64,000 nt of DNA from Kiloniellaceae bacterium. GTDB lineage: Bacteria; Pseudomonadota; Alphaproteobacteria; Kiloniellales; J153. Below are positions 16,073 through 24,132 of this stretch, piece after piece. Location: contig JAJFGN010000041.1 in assembly GCA_021776115.1 (NCBI GenBank), positions 1 to 64,000 of the forward strand. The letters are read 5' to 3'. Numbering within the stretch: position 1 is the stretch's first letter; each line of letters begins with the position of its first letter. The notes under the pieces are model-generated. The model saw only the letters and a program-made list of their open reading frames with translations, was not told where the DNA came from and searched no databases. Both the position numbers and the translations under genes were made by a program.

Positions 16073-16528
16073 ATGACCATGCATGACCTAAACAGCAACC
16101 TTGCTCCATTTCAGGCCCTTCCGGCGCAGACGATCAATCAGGGAACCGGTGCGCTGGTATCCGGAAATGTCGATCTGGCCGGCTTCAACGCGGCGCAGAT
16201 CGTCGTCCATTTCGGCACGATCGTCGAAATGGGTGCCTCGCCAACCGGTGCGGCGCAGATCGCCGTCAGACTCGAACACGCCGATGACAACGGCAGCGGC
16301 GCCCCAGGCGCCTACGCTAACGTGACCGACGCGGATGTAACCGGCGTAAGCGGCGTCGCCGCCGGCCTTGTCGCGAGCCCAAGCAGCGATCTTGTACCGG
16401 CCACCGTCGGTTACGTCGGAGACAAGCGATTCATTCGCGCAACCCTGACTCCGACGGGCCTGACAAGCGGCGGACCGGTGGGCGTAATCGTCAACCGGGG
16501 GCACCCTCGGCACGCCCCGGTGTCTTGA
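16073..16528 (+). CDS. Phage structural protein of unknown role (possible head decoration)
   Basis: The 151-residue, beta-rich, low-Cys protein starts 13 bases after the capsid stop behind GGAGGG. Its sequence (NQGTGALVSGNVDLAGFNAAQIVVHFG; DKRFIRATLTPTG) has the pattern of small phage capsid-associated beta-sandwich proteins. By position it could decorate or stabilise the shell, but I recognise no named family. The next gene has a similar composition and pattern (VDLGNPGPFALSLEAKLDG). Confidence 0.6.
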   Translation: MTMHDLNSNLAPFQALPAQTINQGTGALVSGNVDLAGFNAAQIVVHFGTIVEMGASPTGAAQIAVRLEHADDNGSGAPGAYANVTDADVTGVSGVAAGLVASPSSDLVPATVGYVGDKRFIRATLTPTGLTSGGPVGVIVNRGHPRHAPVS

Positions 16529-16633
16529 ACGTTGTCTATCCACTGACCTCCCTGTACCTGCGGCGGGGCTTGGTATTAGGCCCCGCCGACTCTTTCCGGC
16601 GCACAGGCATGAACAGAATCTTGGAGCCCGGCC

Positions 16634-17041
16634 ATGGCTGAGGATATCCGACAAAATTTCGGCATCGACACCGCTGTCACGATCACGCTCGACAACCTGG
16701 CCAACGGGTCTAGCGCAACGTCCAGCGCGGTGGACCTGGGCAACCCCGGGCCTTTTGCCTTGAGCCTGGAAGCGAAACTCGATGGCTCGGCGGCAGGCAA
16801 CACCGGCAATGTCGATATCTATGCGCAGTGGTCGAACGAAAACACCGATTTTTCCGATCCGCTTAACGATCTGCTGATTGGCACAGTGACCATGAATGGC
16901 ACTACCGCGGTCATCAAGGTTTTCGCCGCGCCGGTCCACGCCCGTTACGTGATCATTCGGGCCGAGAATAATTCGGGTGCGGCCCTGGCCGCGACGGGCA
17001 ACGCCCTGCGTTATGTGCCGGTGAGTGTGGATCAAGTCTAG
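16634..17041 (+). CDS. Small phage structural protein of unknown role
   Basis: The 135-residue protein of beta-strand pattern (TAVTITLDNLANGSSATSSAVDLG; GNVDIYAQWSNENTDF; VHARYVIIRAENNSG) looks like a jelly-roll or Ig-like virion accessory. Its stop codon shares the G of the GTG start of the LamG gene, so the two are co-translated. Function unknown; a decoration or fibre-attachment protein is likely from context. Confidence 0.58.
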   Translation: MAEDIRQNFGIDTAVTITLDNLANGSSATSSAVDLGNPGPFALSLEAKLDGSAAGNTGNVDIYAQWSNENTDFSDPLNDLLIGTVTMNGTTAVIKVFAAPVHARYVIIRAENNSGAALAATGNALRYVPVSVDQV

Positions 17042-18474
17042 TGCGCCTGGACCCTACGCACTTCCGCCAAGCGGTCGGTAACAAGGCGCCGCGCTGGCCC
17101 TTCGCGCTCGACCGCGCCAGTCCTCTGGCGCGCGAGTTGGCGGCCACCTGGCCTCTGTTCGCCGGTCCCGGCGTGGGCCTTAAAGATCATTCGGGAAATG
17201 GCGCGCATCTCGTGTTGGGTGCGGGAACTTTGGAACCCTCCTGGGCCACCCGGCCTGGACTAGATGCACGGGCGCTGGATTTCGACGGCGGTGACGAGGT
17301 GCACGTCGCAGCTGGTGACGTGGCGGCGCTCGACATTACGGGCGATAGGATCACTTTATCGGCGTGGATTCGGCCGGACGACACCGGCAACGCCAACGGG
17401 CGCCGTATTGTTTCGAAGCGGACCGACTCTGGCGGGTCCGATGTCTACGCGTTGTTCACGATTACCCCAAGCGGCGGTGAAATTTGGTTCCGACTGCGCA
17501 TCGGTGGGGCCGATCGTAATCTTGTGTTCGCAACGGCGGTCACAACCGGCATCTGGCAGCATTGGGCAGGGACCTACGACGGCACCACCATGCGCCTTTA
17601 CCGGAACGGCGTCGAAGTCGCGAGCCAGCCGCAAACAGGCAATATCGCCAATTCGGCGCGAGCGGTTCACCTTGGCCACCGTGAAGGCGAAGCCCGGCAC
17701 TTCGACGGGGCTATTGCGAATGCTGCGATCTGGTCGCGTTGTCTGAGTGCAGCCGAGATTCGCGCGCTATATAATCCGAGCACGCGCTGGGATTTGTGGC
17801 GTGAGCTGGCGGTGCCGCGGATCTTTCCAGAGATTGCCGGCGGGGTCACCGCGCGCACGCGCAGCGCCTCACTTGCGGCGGCCTTGCAACGCCAAGTGAG
17901 TCTATCGGCCGTGGCCGACGCCGCCTTGCGCGCCGAGGCCGTCTTGACGGCGTTGGCCGATGCGGCATTGCAGCGGGTCGTTCCAAGAAGTGCCGGCCTC
18001 GACGCCGCTGCGAAGGCTATCAAGTCGGCCCAAGTCGATCTCGGCGCGGCCTTGAAGCGGTCCCTGGAAGCGACCGCTGCGCTCGACGCGAATTTGACCA
18101 GCCAGGGTCTGTCCCAGCGTGTTGCGGGAATCGATGGCGCAATTCAACGGCTCAACGCGCTAAGTGGCGCGCTTGAGGCGGCGCTGCGCGCGTCGATACA
18201 AGGTGCGGCCGAGTTAGATGCTTGGCTTGCACTGAACCTCTCGAGAACCGCCGGCCTCAATGCTGTGGCACGGCGCGGTTATCAGCTTTCCGGCACCGCA
18301 TTGCAGGGCATATTGCGCGCGACACCCGATCGTGCCGCCGCGCTGGACGCGGTCATCGGTCTGGTGATCGCCGCGGCCGCAAGCCGGACGCATAAGGTCG
18401 GCGCGCGCGGCCGCAACAGGGTTGCGGGCGGGCAGCGGCGAAGCGTGATTCCATCCGGTAGCAGGAGACACTGA
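17041..18474 (+). CDS. LamG/concanavalin-like domain protein with alanine-rich repeats, virion-associated
   Basis: The 477-residue protein starts at GTG overlapping the previous stop. Residues ~1-60 hold a short N-terminal region ending in HSGNGAHL. Residues ~60-240 form a LamG-like jelly roll (ITLSAWIRPDDTGN, WQHWAGTYDGTTMRLYRNGVEV, IANAAIWSRCLSAAEIRALYNP), a fold that binds sugars or surface glycans. Residues ~275-455 are about twelve degenerate 13-17-residue repeats with core xAxLDAxL. It may be a head fibre or adhesion protein. It lies between capsid and connector genes, an uncommon place for a carbohydrate-binding protein. Confidence 0.72.
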   Translation: MRLDPTHFRQAVGNKAPRWPFALDRASPLARELAATWPLFAGPGVGLKDHSGNGAHLVLGAGTLEPSWATRPGLDARALDFDGGDEVHVAAGDVAALDITGDRITLSAWIRPDDTGNANGRRIVSKRTDSGGSDVYALFTITPSGGEIWFRLRIGGADRNLVFATAVTTGIWQHWAGTYDGTTMRLYRNGVEVASQPQTGNIANSARAVHLGHREGEARHFDGAIANAAIWSRCLSAAEIRALYNPSTRWDLWRELAVPRIFPEIAGGVTARTRSASLAAALQRQVSLSAVADAALRAEAVLTALADAALQRVVPRSAGLDAAAKAIKSAQVDLGAALKRSLEATAALDANLTSQGLSQRVAGIDGAIQRLNALSGALEAALRASIQGAAELDAWLALNLSRTAGLNAVARRGYQLSGTALQGILRATPDRAAALDAVIGLVIAAAASRTHKVGARGRNRVAGGQRRSVIPSGSRRH

Positions 18475-18475
18475 T

Positions 18476-19027
18476 ATGGTCGCGAATGTCGTCATCAACG
18501 AACACAATGGCGCGGCGCCCGGCGCGAAAAGCGATAAGACCTCTGGTACGATCCGCTTCAAGAACGCCGACGACGCCAGCGTCGATCTGAACAATCCGCT
18601 CGTCGTCCCGGGCACCGGGCAGGAATACTCCTTCGAGAAATGGCTACGCCTGGAAATAGCTGGCGGCACCTTCACGCAGATCACCAACTTGCGTGCGTAC
18701 TCGGATGGCGCCAACGGCTTCGGCGCCGGCGTCAAGCTCTGGTACGCTGTGACCGGCGCTTATGTGCAGCCTGTCGTGCCGAGCGAGGCCACGGACCCAC
18801 CGCAATCGGTCGCCGCCGGGTCGCCGGTCGAAAACATGCTGGATTTCTTCCTGGCCACGCAAGGCAGTCCCATCGATCTGGACGGGATCAATACGGGGCC
18901 ATTTGTCGATGGGTCCCCGACCGAAGCGATCGGCGATTTCCTGGTTCTGGTTATGGAGGTCGAGCCGACAGCTAGCAATGGCGTTCTTGCGACGGAAACG
19001 CTGACTTTCGCATACGACGAGATATGA
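18476..19027 (+). CDS. Phage protein of unknown function
   Basis: The 183-residue, soluble, mixed alpha/beta protein (VANVVINEHNGAAPGAKSDK; TIRFKNADDASVDLNNPLVV) has a beta-sandwich-like hydrophobic pattern and no signal or membrane segment. It starts right after the LamG gene and its stop overlaps the next start (ATGA), so it is part of the late operon. Similar proteins occur in tailed phages of alphaproteobacteria near the connector genes; a virion-surface role is possible. Confidence 0.55.
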   Translation: MVANVVINEHNGAAPGAKSDKTSGTIRFKNADDASVDLNNPLVVPGTGQEYSFEKWLRLEIAGGTFTQITNLRAYSDGANGFGAGVKLWYAVTGAYVQPVVPSEATDPPQSVAAGSPVENMLDFFLATQGSPIDLDGINTGPFVDGSPTEAIGDFLVLVMEVEPTASNGVLATETLTFAYDEI

Positions 19028-19305
19028 CGCCTGTGGCCGACGGCGCGCAGACCTTGCCCGAGTTCTCCATCGTCGGCACGGACGGCGAAGAACAACATGC
19101 GACCAATGGCCGGGTTACCTTGACGCTCTACCCGGACGGACCTGGTGCGAAGCTACGAAAGCGTAACGCCATCAAGCATGCCTGCACGCCCTGGGCGCGC
19201 CGCGAACAATGGCTATATGGCGAGCTCGATGGCGTGCGCTGTTACGTGAAGGACGAGGGCGCACAGATCCATATCGTTGTAACCAAACAGGATCTCTATC
19301 CCTGA
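19024..19305 (+). CDS. Small phage protein of unknown function
   Basis: The 93-residue protein is coupled to its neighbours by ATGA overlap at the start and by a one-base overlap with the next start. It is a small beta-rich domain (GRVTLTLYPDG; HIVVTKQDLYP) with two Cys. No family recognised. Confidence 0.5.
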   Translation: MTPVADGAQTLPEFSIVGTDGEEQHATNGRVTLTLYPDGPGAKLRKRNAIKHACTPWARREQWLYGELDGVRCYVKDEGAQIHIVVTKQDLYP

Positions 19306-19589
19306 TGCCTTATCGTCTGATAGATCCCGATGAGACGCTCGACTACGCCTGCGACTGGGCCGAATTCCTGGCCGACGGCGGCAGTCCGAGCGACACAATT
19401 CAAACCAGTCTCTGGTCGGTCGATCCCAGCGGACCAAGTTTGTCAGGCGCGTCTGTCGCGGGCGCGGTGACGCGTGTTTTCTTGTCTGGCGCGCAAGCCG
19501 GTCAAGTTTATCGGCTGACCAACACCGCGACGACCGCCTTGGGACGAACCGCCGAGCGAAGTTGGACCCTGCGATGCGAGAACCGCTGA
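19305..19589 (+). CDS. Phage fibre-tail adaptor-like protein
   Basis: The 94-residue protein starts at an ATG overlapping the previous stop. Its plan, PYRLIDPDETLDYACDWAEFL ... SLWSVDP-GPSLS ... YRLTNTATTALGRTAERSWTLRCEN, matches the short Ig-like proteins annotated as phage fibre-tail adaptors or connectors in alphaproteobacterial prophages. They are thought to attach accessory fibres. It overlaps the connector gene that follows. Confidence 0.62.
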   Translation: MPYRLIDPDETLDYACDWAEFLADGGSPSDTIQTSLWSVDPSGPSLSGASVAGAVTRVFLSGAQAGQVYRLTNTATTALGRTAERSWTLRCENR

Positions 19590-20224
19590 AACTCGAACTC
19601 ACGGCGCCGCCCGCGCGGTTGCCGGTCGACCTCAATGAGTTGAGGGCGCAACTGCGCCTGGACGACGATCAGACTGTCGAGGACGCGATCCTGCTTGCGG
19701 GTCTGCGCGCCGCGGCGGAGGCCTGCGAGAATTTCACCGGGCGCGCGTTGATCACCCAAACCTGGACATTGTTCCGAAATACCTGGCCGAGCGACGAAGC
19801 TAGCGCGCCCTTGCACGAGGGCTGGCGCGAGGGCGCTTTTGAGAGATCGGCCGCGCGCGCGCTGGCCCTGCCGCGGCCGCCCCTGCAATCGGTGGTGCAT
19901 GTCAAAACCTTCGCGGAAGACGATACGGAAGTTCTGTGGCCGGCGAGCGGGTATTTCGTCGATACAGCGGGGCTCCCTGGCCGCCTGATCGCGCGCACAG
20001 GGCAAGCCTTCCCGACGCCGGGACGCGCTGCCAACGGCATTGAGGTTCGCTTCATTGCAGGTCATGGCGACACGCCGGGTGACGTGCCCGTGCAGTTGCG
20101 CCAGGGGATCGTCCATCTGGCCGCCTACCTCTTCGAAAATCGTGGGGACACTGCGGCCGAGGCGGCGCTGAGCACATCCGGTGCCGCCGCGCTGTGGCGA
20201 CCCTTGGCCGTGGCGCGGCTCTAA
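19574..20224 (+). CDS. Head-tail connector (gp6/phiE125 gp8-like adaptor)
   Basis: The 216-residue ring protein is placed under the portal. The diagnostic N-terminal segment LPVDLNELRAQLRLDDDQTVEDAILLAGLRAAAEACENFTGRALITQTWTL is present, followed by beta-strands (SVVHVKTFAEDDTEVLW) and the C-terminal helix PVQLRQGIVHLAAYLFENRGD. ATG 19574 is chosen because the protein's conserved region begins shortly after it; an in-frame codon at 19562 adds four residues. Equivalent to RcGTA gp6. Confidence 0.88.
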   Translation: MREPLKLELTAPPARLPVDLNELRAQLRLDDDQTVEDAILLAGLRAAAEACENFTGRALITQTWTLFRNTWPSDEASAPLHEGWREGAFERSAARALALPRPPLQSVVHVKTFAEDDTEVLWPASGYFVDTAGLPGRLIARTGQAFPTPGRAANGIEVRFIAGHGDTPGDVPVQLRQGIVHLAAYLFENRGDTAAEAALSTSGAAALWRPLAVARL

Positions 20225-20225
20225 C

Positions 20226-20576
20226 ATGAGTGCAACGAAGATCGGGGCTGGACGGTTGCGCCACCGCTTGGACTTGCAGGCCCGGAGCCCGATAGGCGAC
20301 GGCGGCGGTGGGCAGATCGGCGACCCCTGGGCGGCCCCGGTTACGGTTGCGACCGTTTGGGGCAACATCACACCGCTTAGAGGCGATGAGCGACTGCGCG
20401 CCATGAAGCTGGAAAGCCGCGTCACGCATCGCATCGCGATTCGCTTCCGGCCGGGCGTCACCGCCGACATGCGATTAGCTTTCGGCGCGCGAGTTTTCAA
20501 TATCCGCACCGTGGTGGATGTCGAAGAGCGCCGCCAGATGCTCGAGCTATTGTGCGATGAAGGGGTGGCCACGTGA
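20226..20576 (+). CDS. Head closure / head-tail adaptor protein
   Basis: The 116-residue stopper, SPP1 gp16-like family, begins IGAGRLRHRLDLQARSPIGDGGGG, with the family signature VWGNITPLRGDERLRAMKLESRVTHRIAIRFRPGV. It closes the head after packaging. It follows the connector gene by one base and overlaps the next gene (GTGA). Confidence 0.86.
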   Translation: MSATKIGAGRLRHRLDLQARSPIGDGGGGQIGDPWAAPVTVATVWGNITPLRGDERLRAMKLESRVTHRIAIRFRPGVTADMRLAFGARVFNIRTVVDVEERRQMLELLCDEGVAT

Positions 20577-20980
20577 TACGCCTGCGTGTAACGGCCAAAC
20601 GTGGAACCCGGCACCGGCTGTCGGTTCGCCAAGAGATCTTGGCGCGGGCGGTTATCGAAAGCGCGGAAGACCTGCGTGACACCGCGCGGGAGTTGGTCGG
20701 CGAAACGGGTGGGGCTTCGCGGCCCGGTGAGCCGCCGCGTGTGGATACCGGGCGCCTGCGCGACAGTATTTTCGCCCGCGCGCGCGCCGGCGGTCTTTCG
20801 GCGGAAGTCGGGACGGACCTGGACTACGGGGCCCAGTTGGAATTCGGTACCCAGCGGATGGCGGCACGGCCCTGGCTGCATCCGGCCTTCGCGGCCAGCA
20901 AAGCCCGGATCAGGGCGCGATTGATGAAGGCGGCCCGCGCCGCCTTGCGTGGCGGCGGCTCGTCCAGGAGCCACTCATGA
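20573..20980 (+). CDS. HK97 gp10-family tail completion protein
   Basis: The 135-residue protein of the HK97 gp10 / RcGTA gp8-like family carries VDTGRLRDSIFARARAGGLSAEVGTDLDYGAQLEFGTQRMAARPWLHPAF (~58-107); the YGAQLEFGT...RPWLHPAF pattern is the family hallmark. It joins tail to head. It starts at GTG overlapping the previous stop and ends with ATGA coupling to the next gene. Confidence 0.88.
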   Translation: MIRLRVTAKRGTRHRLSVRQEILARAVIESAEDLRDTARELVGETGGASRPGEPPRVDTGRLRDSIFARARAGGLSAEVGTDLDYGAQLEFGTQRMAARPWLHPAFAASKARIRARLMKAARAALRGGGSSRSHS

Positions 20981-21390
20981 GCGCCGATTCGCAATGGGCC
21001 CTGCAAAGCGCGATCTTCGCCACCCTAAGCGCGGACGCCGGCGTTAAATCCCTGATCGGAGATCCGGCCCGCATCTTCGATCACGTTCCGCCCGAAAGCG
21101 TCTTTCCTTACGTGGTCATCGGTGAAGCAAGCTCGGGTCCCTTCGACGCGAAGACCCAAGACGGCATGGAGCAGACCCTGACGCTTCACGCCTGGTCTCG
21201 GTACCGGGGCTTGAAGGAAATAAAGGACATCATGGCCGCGGTCGCGAACGCCTTGGACCAACAAGCGCTGAACCTGGCCGGGCACACCCTCATACTTTTG
21301 CATTTTGAGTTCGGCACGACGTTTCTCGATAGCGACGGTCTGACCCGTCACGGCGTCCAGCGTTTCCGGGCCATCACCCAAGCTCCCTGA
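20977..21390 (+). CDS. DUF3168 tail terminator/completion protein
   Basis: The 137-residue protein (ALQSAIFATLSADAGVKSLIG, then RIFDHVPPESVFPYVVIGEASSGPFD, then TLTLHAWSRYRGLKEIKDIMAAVANAL) is the clear DUF3168 plan, which caps the tail tube. In RcGTA-type clusters the next gene should be the tail tube protein; here four sugar/methylation genes intervene. ATGA overlap with the preceding gene. Confidence 0.9.
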   Translation: MSADSQWALQSAIFATLSADAGVKSLIGDPARIFDHVPPESVFPYVVIGEASSGPFDAKTQDGMEQTLTLHAWSRYRGLKEIKDIMAAVANALDQQALNLAGHTLILLHFEFGTTFLDSDGLTRHGVQRFRAITQAP

Positions 21391-21394
21391 AGCA

Positions 21395-22021
21395 ATGGCC
21401 TGGTCCGTACCGCGCCTCTGGCCGGGGGAGACCTTCGCGTGCCTTGGCGGCGGGCCGAGCCTGACGGCAGCACAGGTTGCCGCGCTGCGCGGGAAGACGC
21501 GAGCCATCGCGGTCAACGATGCCTGGCGCTTGGCGCCCTGGGCCGATGTGCTCTACGCCTGCGACGGGCGGTGGTGGCGTAAGCACGGCGGCGTCCCCGT
21601 TTTCAAAAACCTGAAGGTCACCCTGTCCAACAGCGCCGATCAGGTTGGCGATTGGCCGGACATCGAGATTCTGGATAACACGGGGACCGAGGGTTTGGAG
21701 CGCGATCCGCGCGGTCTGCGCACCGGGCGCAACGGCGGCTATCAGGCGATCAACCTGGCGGTCCATCTGGGCGCCCGGCGCATTCTGCTGCTCGGCTACG
21801 ACATGAAACCGGCCGCCGATGGGCGCACGCACTGGTTCGGCGATCACGAGGATTGGCCGACCCGGCCCAACTTGTTTGGCGATGTCTTTTTGCCCCACTT
21901 CGAGGGTTTAGCTGATGCCTTGGATGAGATCGGCGTTGCCGTCGTCAACTGTACGCCCGGCAGCGCCCTGGAAGTCTTTCCAAAGGCGTCCCTCGAACAG
22001 GCGCTCGCCGACGGCCTATAG
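21395..22021 (+). CDS. Glycosyltransferase-like protein (DUF115/sialyltransferase-like), cassette gene 1
   Basis: The 208-residue protein has an N-terminal glycine loop (FACLGGGPSLTAAQVAALRGK) and a VNDAWRLAPWADVLYACD segment, as in phage-borne DUF115 and GT42-like proteins that handle CMP- or nucleotide-activated sugars. RTGRNGGYQAINLAVHLGARRILLLGYDM gives a second Rossmann unit. It likely adds or prepares a sugar for virion or surface decoration. It opens a four-gene cassette between tail-completion and tail-tube genes. Confidence 0.65.
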   Translation: MAWSVPRLWPGETFACLGGGPSLTAAQVAALRGKTRAIAVNDAWRLAPWADVLYACDGRWWRKHGGVPVFKNLKVTLSNSADQVGDWPDIEILDNTGTEGLERDPRGLRTGRNGGYQAINLAVHLGARRILLLGYDMKPAADGRTHWFGDHEDWPTRPNLFGDVFLPHFEGLADALDEIGVAVVNCTPGSALEVFPKASLEQALADGL

Positions 22022-22025
22022 CCTG

Positions 22026-22802
22026 TTGCCGACCCGCTTCGTGGACGGCCGCCACGAAACCATCCTGCGCGGCCTCCAACGGGCCGGGTGGCGTGTCGCC
22101 GAGGGGGCGGGTCCTCCACGCGACCGTCGTGATCTGCTGGTCACCTGGACCGTTCATCGCGGCGCGAAGGAAGACGCTGCGCGCGCCTTCGAGGCCGCCG
22201 GCGGTCAGGTCGTGGTGTGCGAGGAGGCCTATCTGCGCCGCATTAAGGGCGAGACCGCCTTCGCCATCGCGTTACACGATCACAACGGCGCGGGCCGTTG
22301 GCGCACCGGGGGTCCGGAGCGCTGGACCTCGTTCGGCATACCGCTGCAGCCGTGGCGCCGTGCTGGGTCGCATATTCTGGTCGCCGAACAACGCGGGATC
22401 GGCAGTCGCCGCATGGCCAGTCCGCCACTCTGGCACGACGATGTCGCGGCTAGGCTCAAGCGTGTGTCGAGGCGGCCCATCTTGTTCCGGGCACATCCTA
22501 AAAGCCGCCTCTATCCCAAACTGGCGCAGATCCAAGGATCGCTCGAGGGCGCCTTGGCCGGCGCGCACGCGCTTGTCACCTGGGCCGGCAGCGTCGCGGT
22601 ACGAGCCCTTATTCAGGGCGTGCCGGTCTATTTCGAAGCGCCCGAACTCATTTGCGGCGGCGCCTGCGCGCGCGGCGTCGAAGGTATCGAGACGCCGGCC
22701 TACCCGGACCGCCTGCCGGCCCTCGAGCGCCTGGCCTGGGCGCAATGGCGTGTCAGTGAGATCGAGGCCGGGGCGCCGTTCCGATGGCTGATGGCCGCAT
22801 GA
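22026..22802 (+). CDS. Capsular-polysaccharide-type glycosyltransferase-like protein, cassette gene 2
   Basis: About 258 residues with no good ATG: the frame opens upstream only in the shadow of the previous gene, and TTG 22026 is the most plausible start. The C-terminal half has FRAHPKSRLYPK and ALVTWAGSVAVRALIQGVPVYFEAPE, the pattern of KpsC/KpsS and related sugar-nucleotide transferases (a hydroxyl/Ser-Val followed by Gly-x-Pro-Val). The N-terminal half is a Rossmann-like unit. The donor and acceptor are unknown. It is coupled to the next gene by ATGA overlap at 22799-22802. Confidence 0.55.
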   Translation: MPTRFVDGRHETILRGLQRAGWRVAEGAGPPRDRRDLLVTWTVHRGAKEDAARAFEAAGGQVVVCEEAYLRRIKGETAFAIALHDHNGAGRWRTGGPERWTSFGIPLQPWRRAGSHILVAEQRGIGSRRMASPPLWHDDVAARLKRVSRRPILFRAHPKSRLYPKLAQIQGSLEGALAGAHALVTWAGSVAVRALIQGVPVYFEAPELICGGACARGVEGIETPAYPDRLPALERLAWAQWRVSEIEAGAPFRWLMAA

Positions 22803-23314
22803 GCGAAGGTTCCCTGATCGGGCAGTACCGGCTCATGCACGCGCGCGGTGCGGTCTTTCCGGGCCGGTCCCTACTGCGGGTCGCTTGGCACGTTTACGAT
22901 GCCGTGCAGCGTCACTCGGCGCTGACGCTGCTCGATTACGGCTGCGGCCAAGGCCAGCAATACGACCGCTACAAGGTTCATGAGTGGTGGGGGGTGCCGC
23001 GCCCGGCGCTCTACGATCCGGCGGTGCCGCGCTATGCCGCGCGCCCTCAGGGGTCCTTCGATGGCGTGATCTGTAGCGACGTTCTGGAACACGTGCCCCG
23101 CGACGAGTTGGACGGCGTGCTGACCGAGTGTTTCGGCTACGCCAAAAAATTCGTGTTTTTCTCGATTTGTTGCCGTCCTGCCCGCAAGTCGCTGCCAAAT
23201 GGCCTGAATTGTCACGTTACCCTTGAAAAGCCGGAGTGGTGGAACCGCCGTATTCAGGAATTCAAGGCGGCGCGGCGGCATGACGTGGCGCTCCACACGG
23301 TCTTCTCACCCTGA
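22799..23314 (+). CDS. Class I methyltransferase-like protein, cassette gene 3
   Basis: The 171-residue protein has motif I LLDYGCGQGQQYDRYKVH (~44-61) and the post-I region GVICSDVLEHVPRDEL (~88-103), as in SAM methyltransferases (DUF/type 11). It may methylate sugar or another cassette product. It is translationally coupled to the preceding gene. It is shorter than a usual methyltransferase at its C-terminus. Confidence 0.68.
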   Translation: MSEGSLIGQYRLMHARGAVFPGRSLLRVAWHVYDAVQRHSALTLLDYGCGQGQQYDRYKVHEWWGVPRPALYDPAVPRYAARPQGSFDGVICSDVLEHVPRDELDGVLTECFGYAKKFVFFSICCRPARKSLPNGLNCHVTLEKPEWWNRRIQEFKAARRHDVALHTVFSP

Positions 23315-23345
23315 AGTATCCGACTCAGCGGAGAACGGATGATCC

Positions 23346-24050
23346 ATGGCTCCTATCAGAATCTACATCGGTTGGGATCAACGCGACATCGCCGCGTTCG
23401 AGGTCTGCCGCCGCTCCCTGCTGCATCATGCCAGCGTGCCGGTCGAGATCGTGGCGCTCAAGGATTGGGAGCTGCGCGCCAAAGGCCTCTACTGGCGGCC
23501 CTATTCAGTCGACGAGCGCGGTCAGATGTGGGACGGGCGCGACGGGCGGCCCTTCTCGACCAATTTCAGCTACACGCGCTTCTGTATTCCGCTCCTAGAG
23601 GAATTCGGCAGTGAGTTGGTCGTTTTTTGCGACGCGGACATGCTGTGGCGCGCGGATGTCGCGGACCTGATCGAGGTGGCGGGGGAGGCCGCCGTTGCTT
23701 GTGTGAAACACGAGCATCGCCCGCATGAGCGCGACAAGATGGCCGGCCTGATCCAAACCGTTTATCCGCGCAAGAACTGGTCCAGCTTGATGGCTCTGCG
23801 TCCTGGGCGTTGCGCCGGTCTGACGCCCTATGCGGTCAACAACCGCACTGGCGCTTGGCTGCACGGCCTGCATTGGATCGACGACGCGTCGATCAAGGGC
23901 TTGCCGGAGTCCTGGAACTGGTTGGAGGGGTGGTCCGACCCGGCGATCGAGGCCAAGGTCGTCCACTTCACACGCGGCACACCGGATATGGCCGGATGCG
24001 AATCGGCGGCCTATGCCGCGGAGTGGCGGGCCGTCGCGGCGAGCGCATAA
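23346..24050 (+). CDS. Glycosyltransferase (GT-A, family 8-like), cassette gene 4
   Basis: The 234-residue protein begins PIRIYIGWDQRDIAAFEVCRRSLLHHA, then FSTNFSYTRFCIPLLEEF, then the metal-binding DxD in VVFCDADMLW (~96-98). This is the GT-A fold of glycogenin/LPS-type hexosyltransferases using a nucleotide sugar. The late motif VVHFTRGTPDM (~213-223) matches the family's C-terminal donor-site His. It closes the cassette before the tail-tube gene. Confidence 0.8.
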   Translation: MAPIRIYIGWDQRDIAAFEVCRRSLLHHASVPVEIVALKDWELRAKGLYWRPYSVDERGQMWDGRDGRPFSTNFSYTRFCIPLLEEFGSELVVFCDADMLWRADVADLIEVAGEAAVACVKHEHRPHERDKMAGLIQTVYPRKNWSSLMALRPGRCAGLTPYAVNNRTGAWLHGLHWIDDASIKGLPESWNWLEGWSDPAIEAKVVHFTRGTPDMAGCESAAYAAEWRAVAASA

Positions 24051-24132
24051 CCCGCGCAACCGCAACCGCCAGGCAGGCGGCAATTCCTGGGCCAGGTAGG
24101 CCCATCGTTTTATCATCGGGAGGAACCGAACA

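Noticed and set aside
16073-16528. A longer version of the protein beginning at 15803
   Set aside because: The first 90 codons are a frame-shadow of the capsid gene; the real start has GGAGGG at the proper distance.
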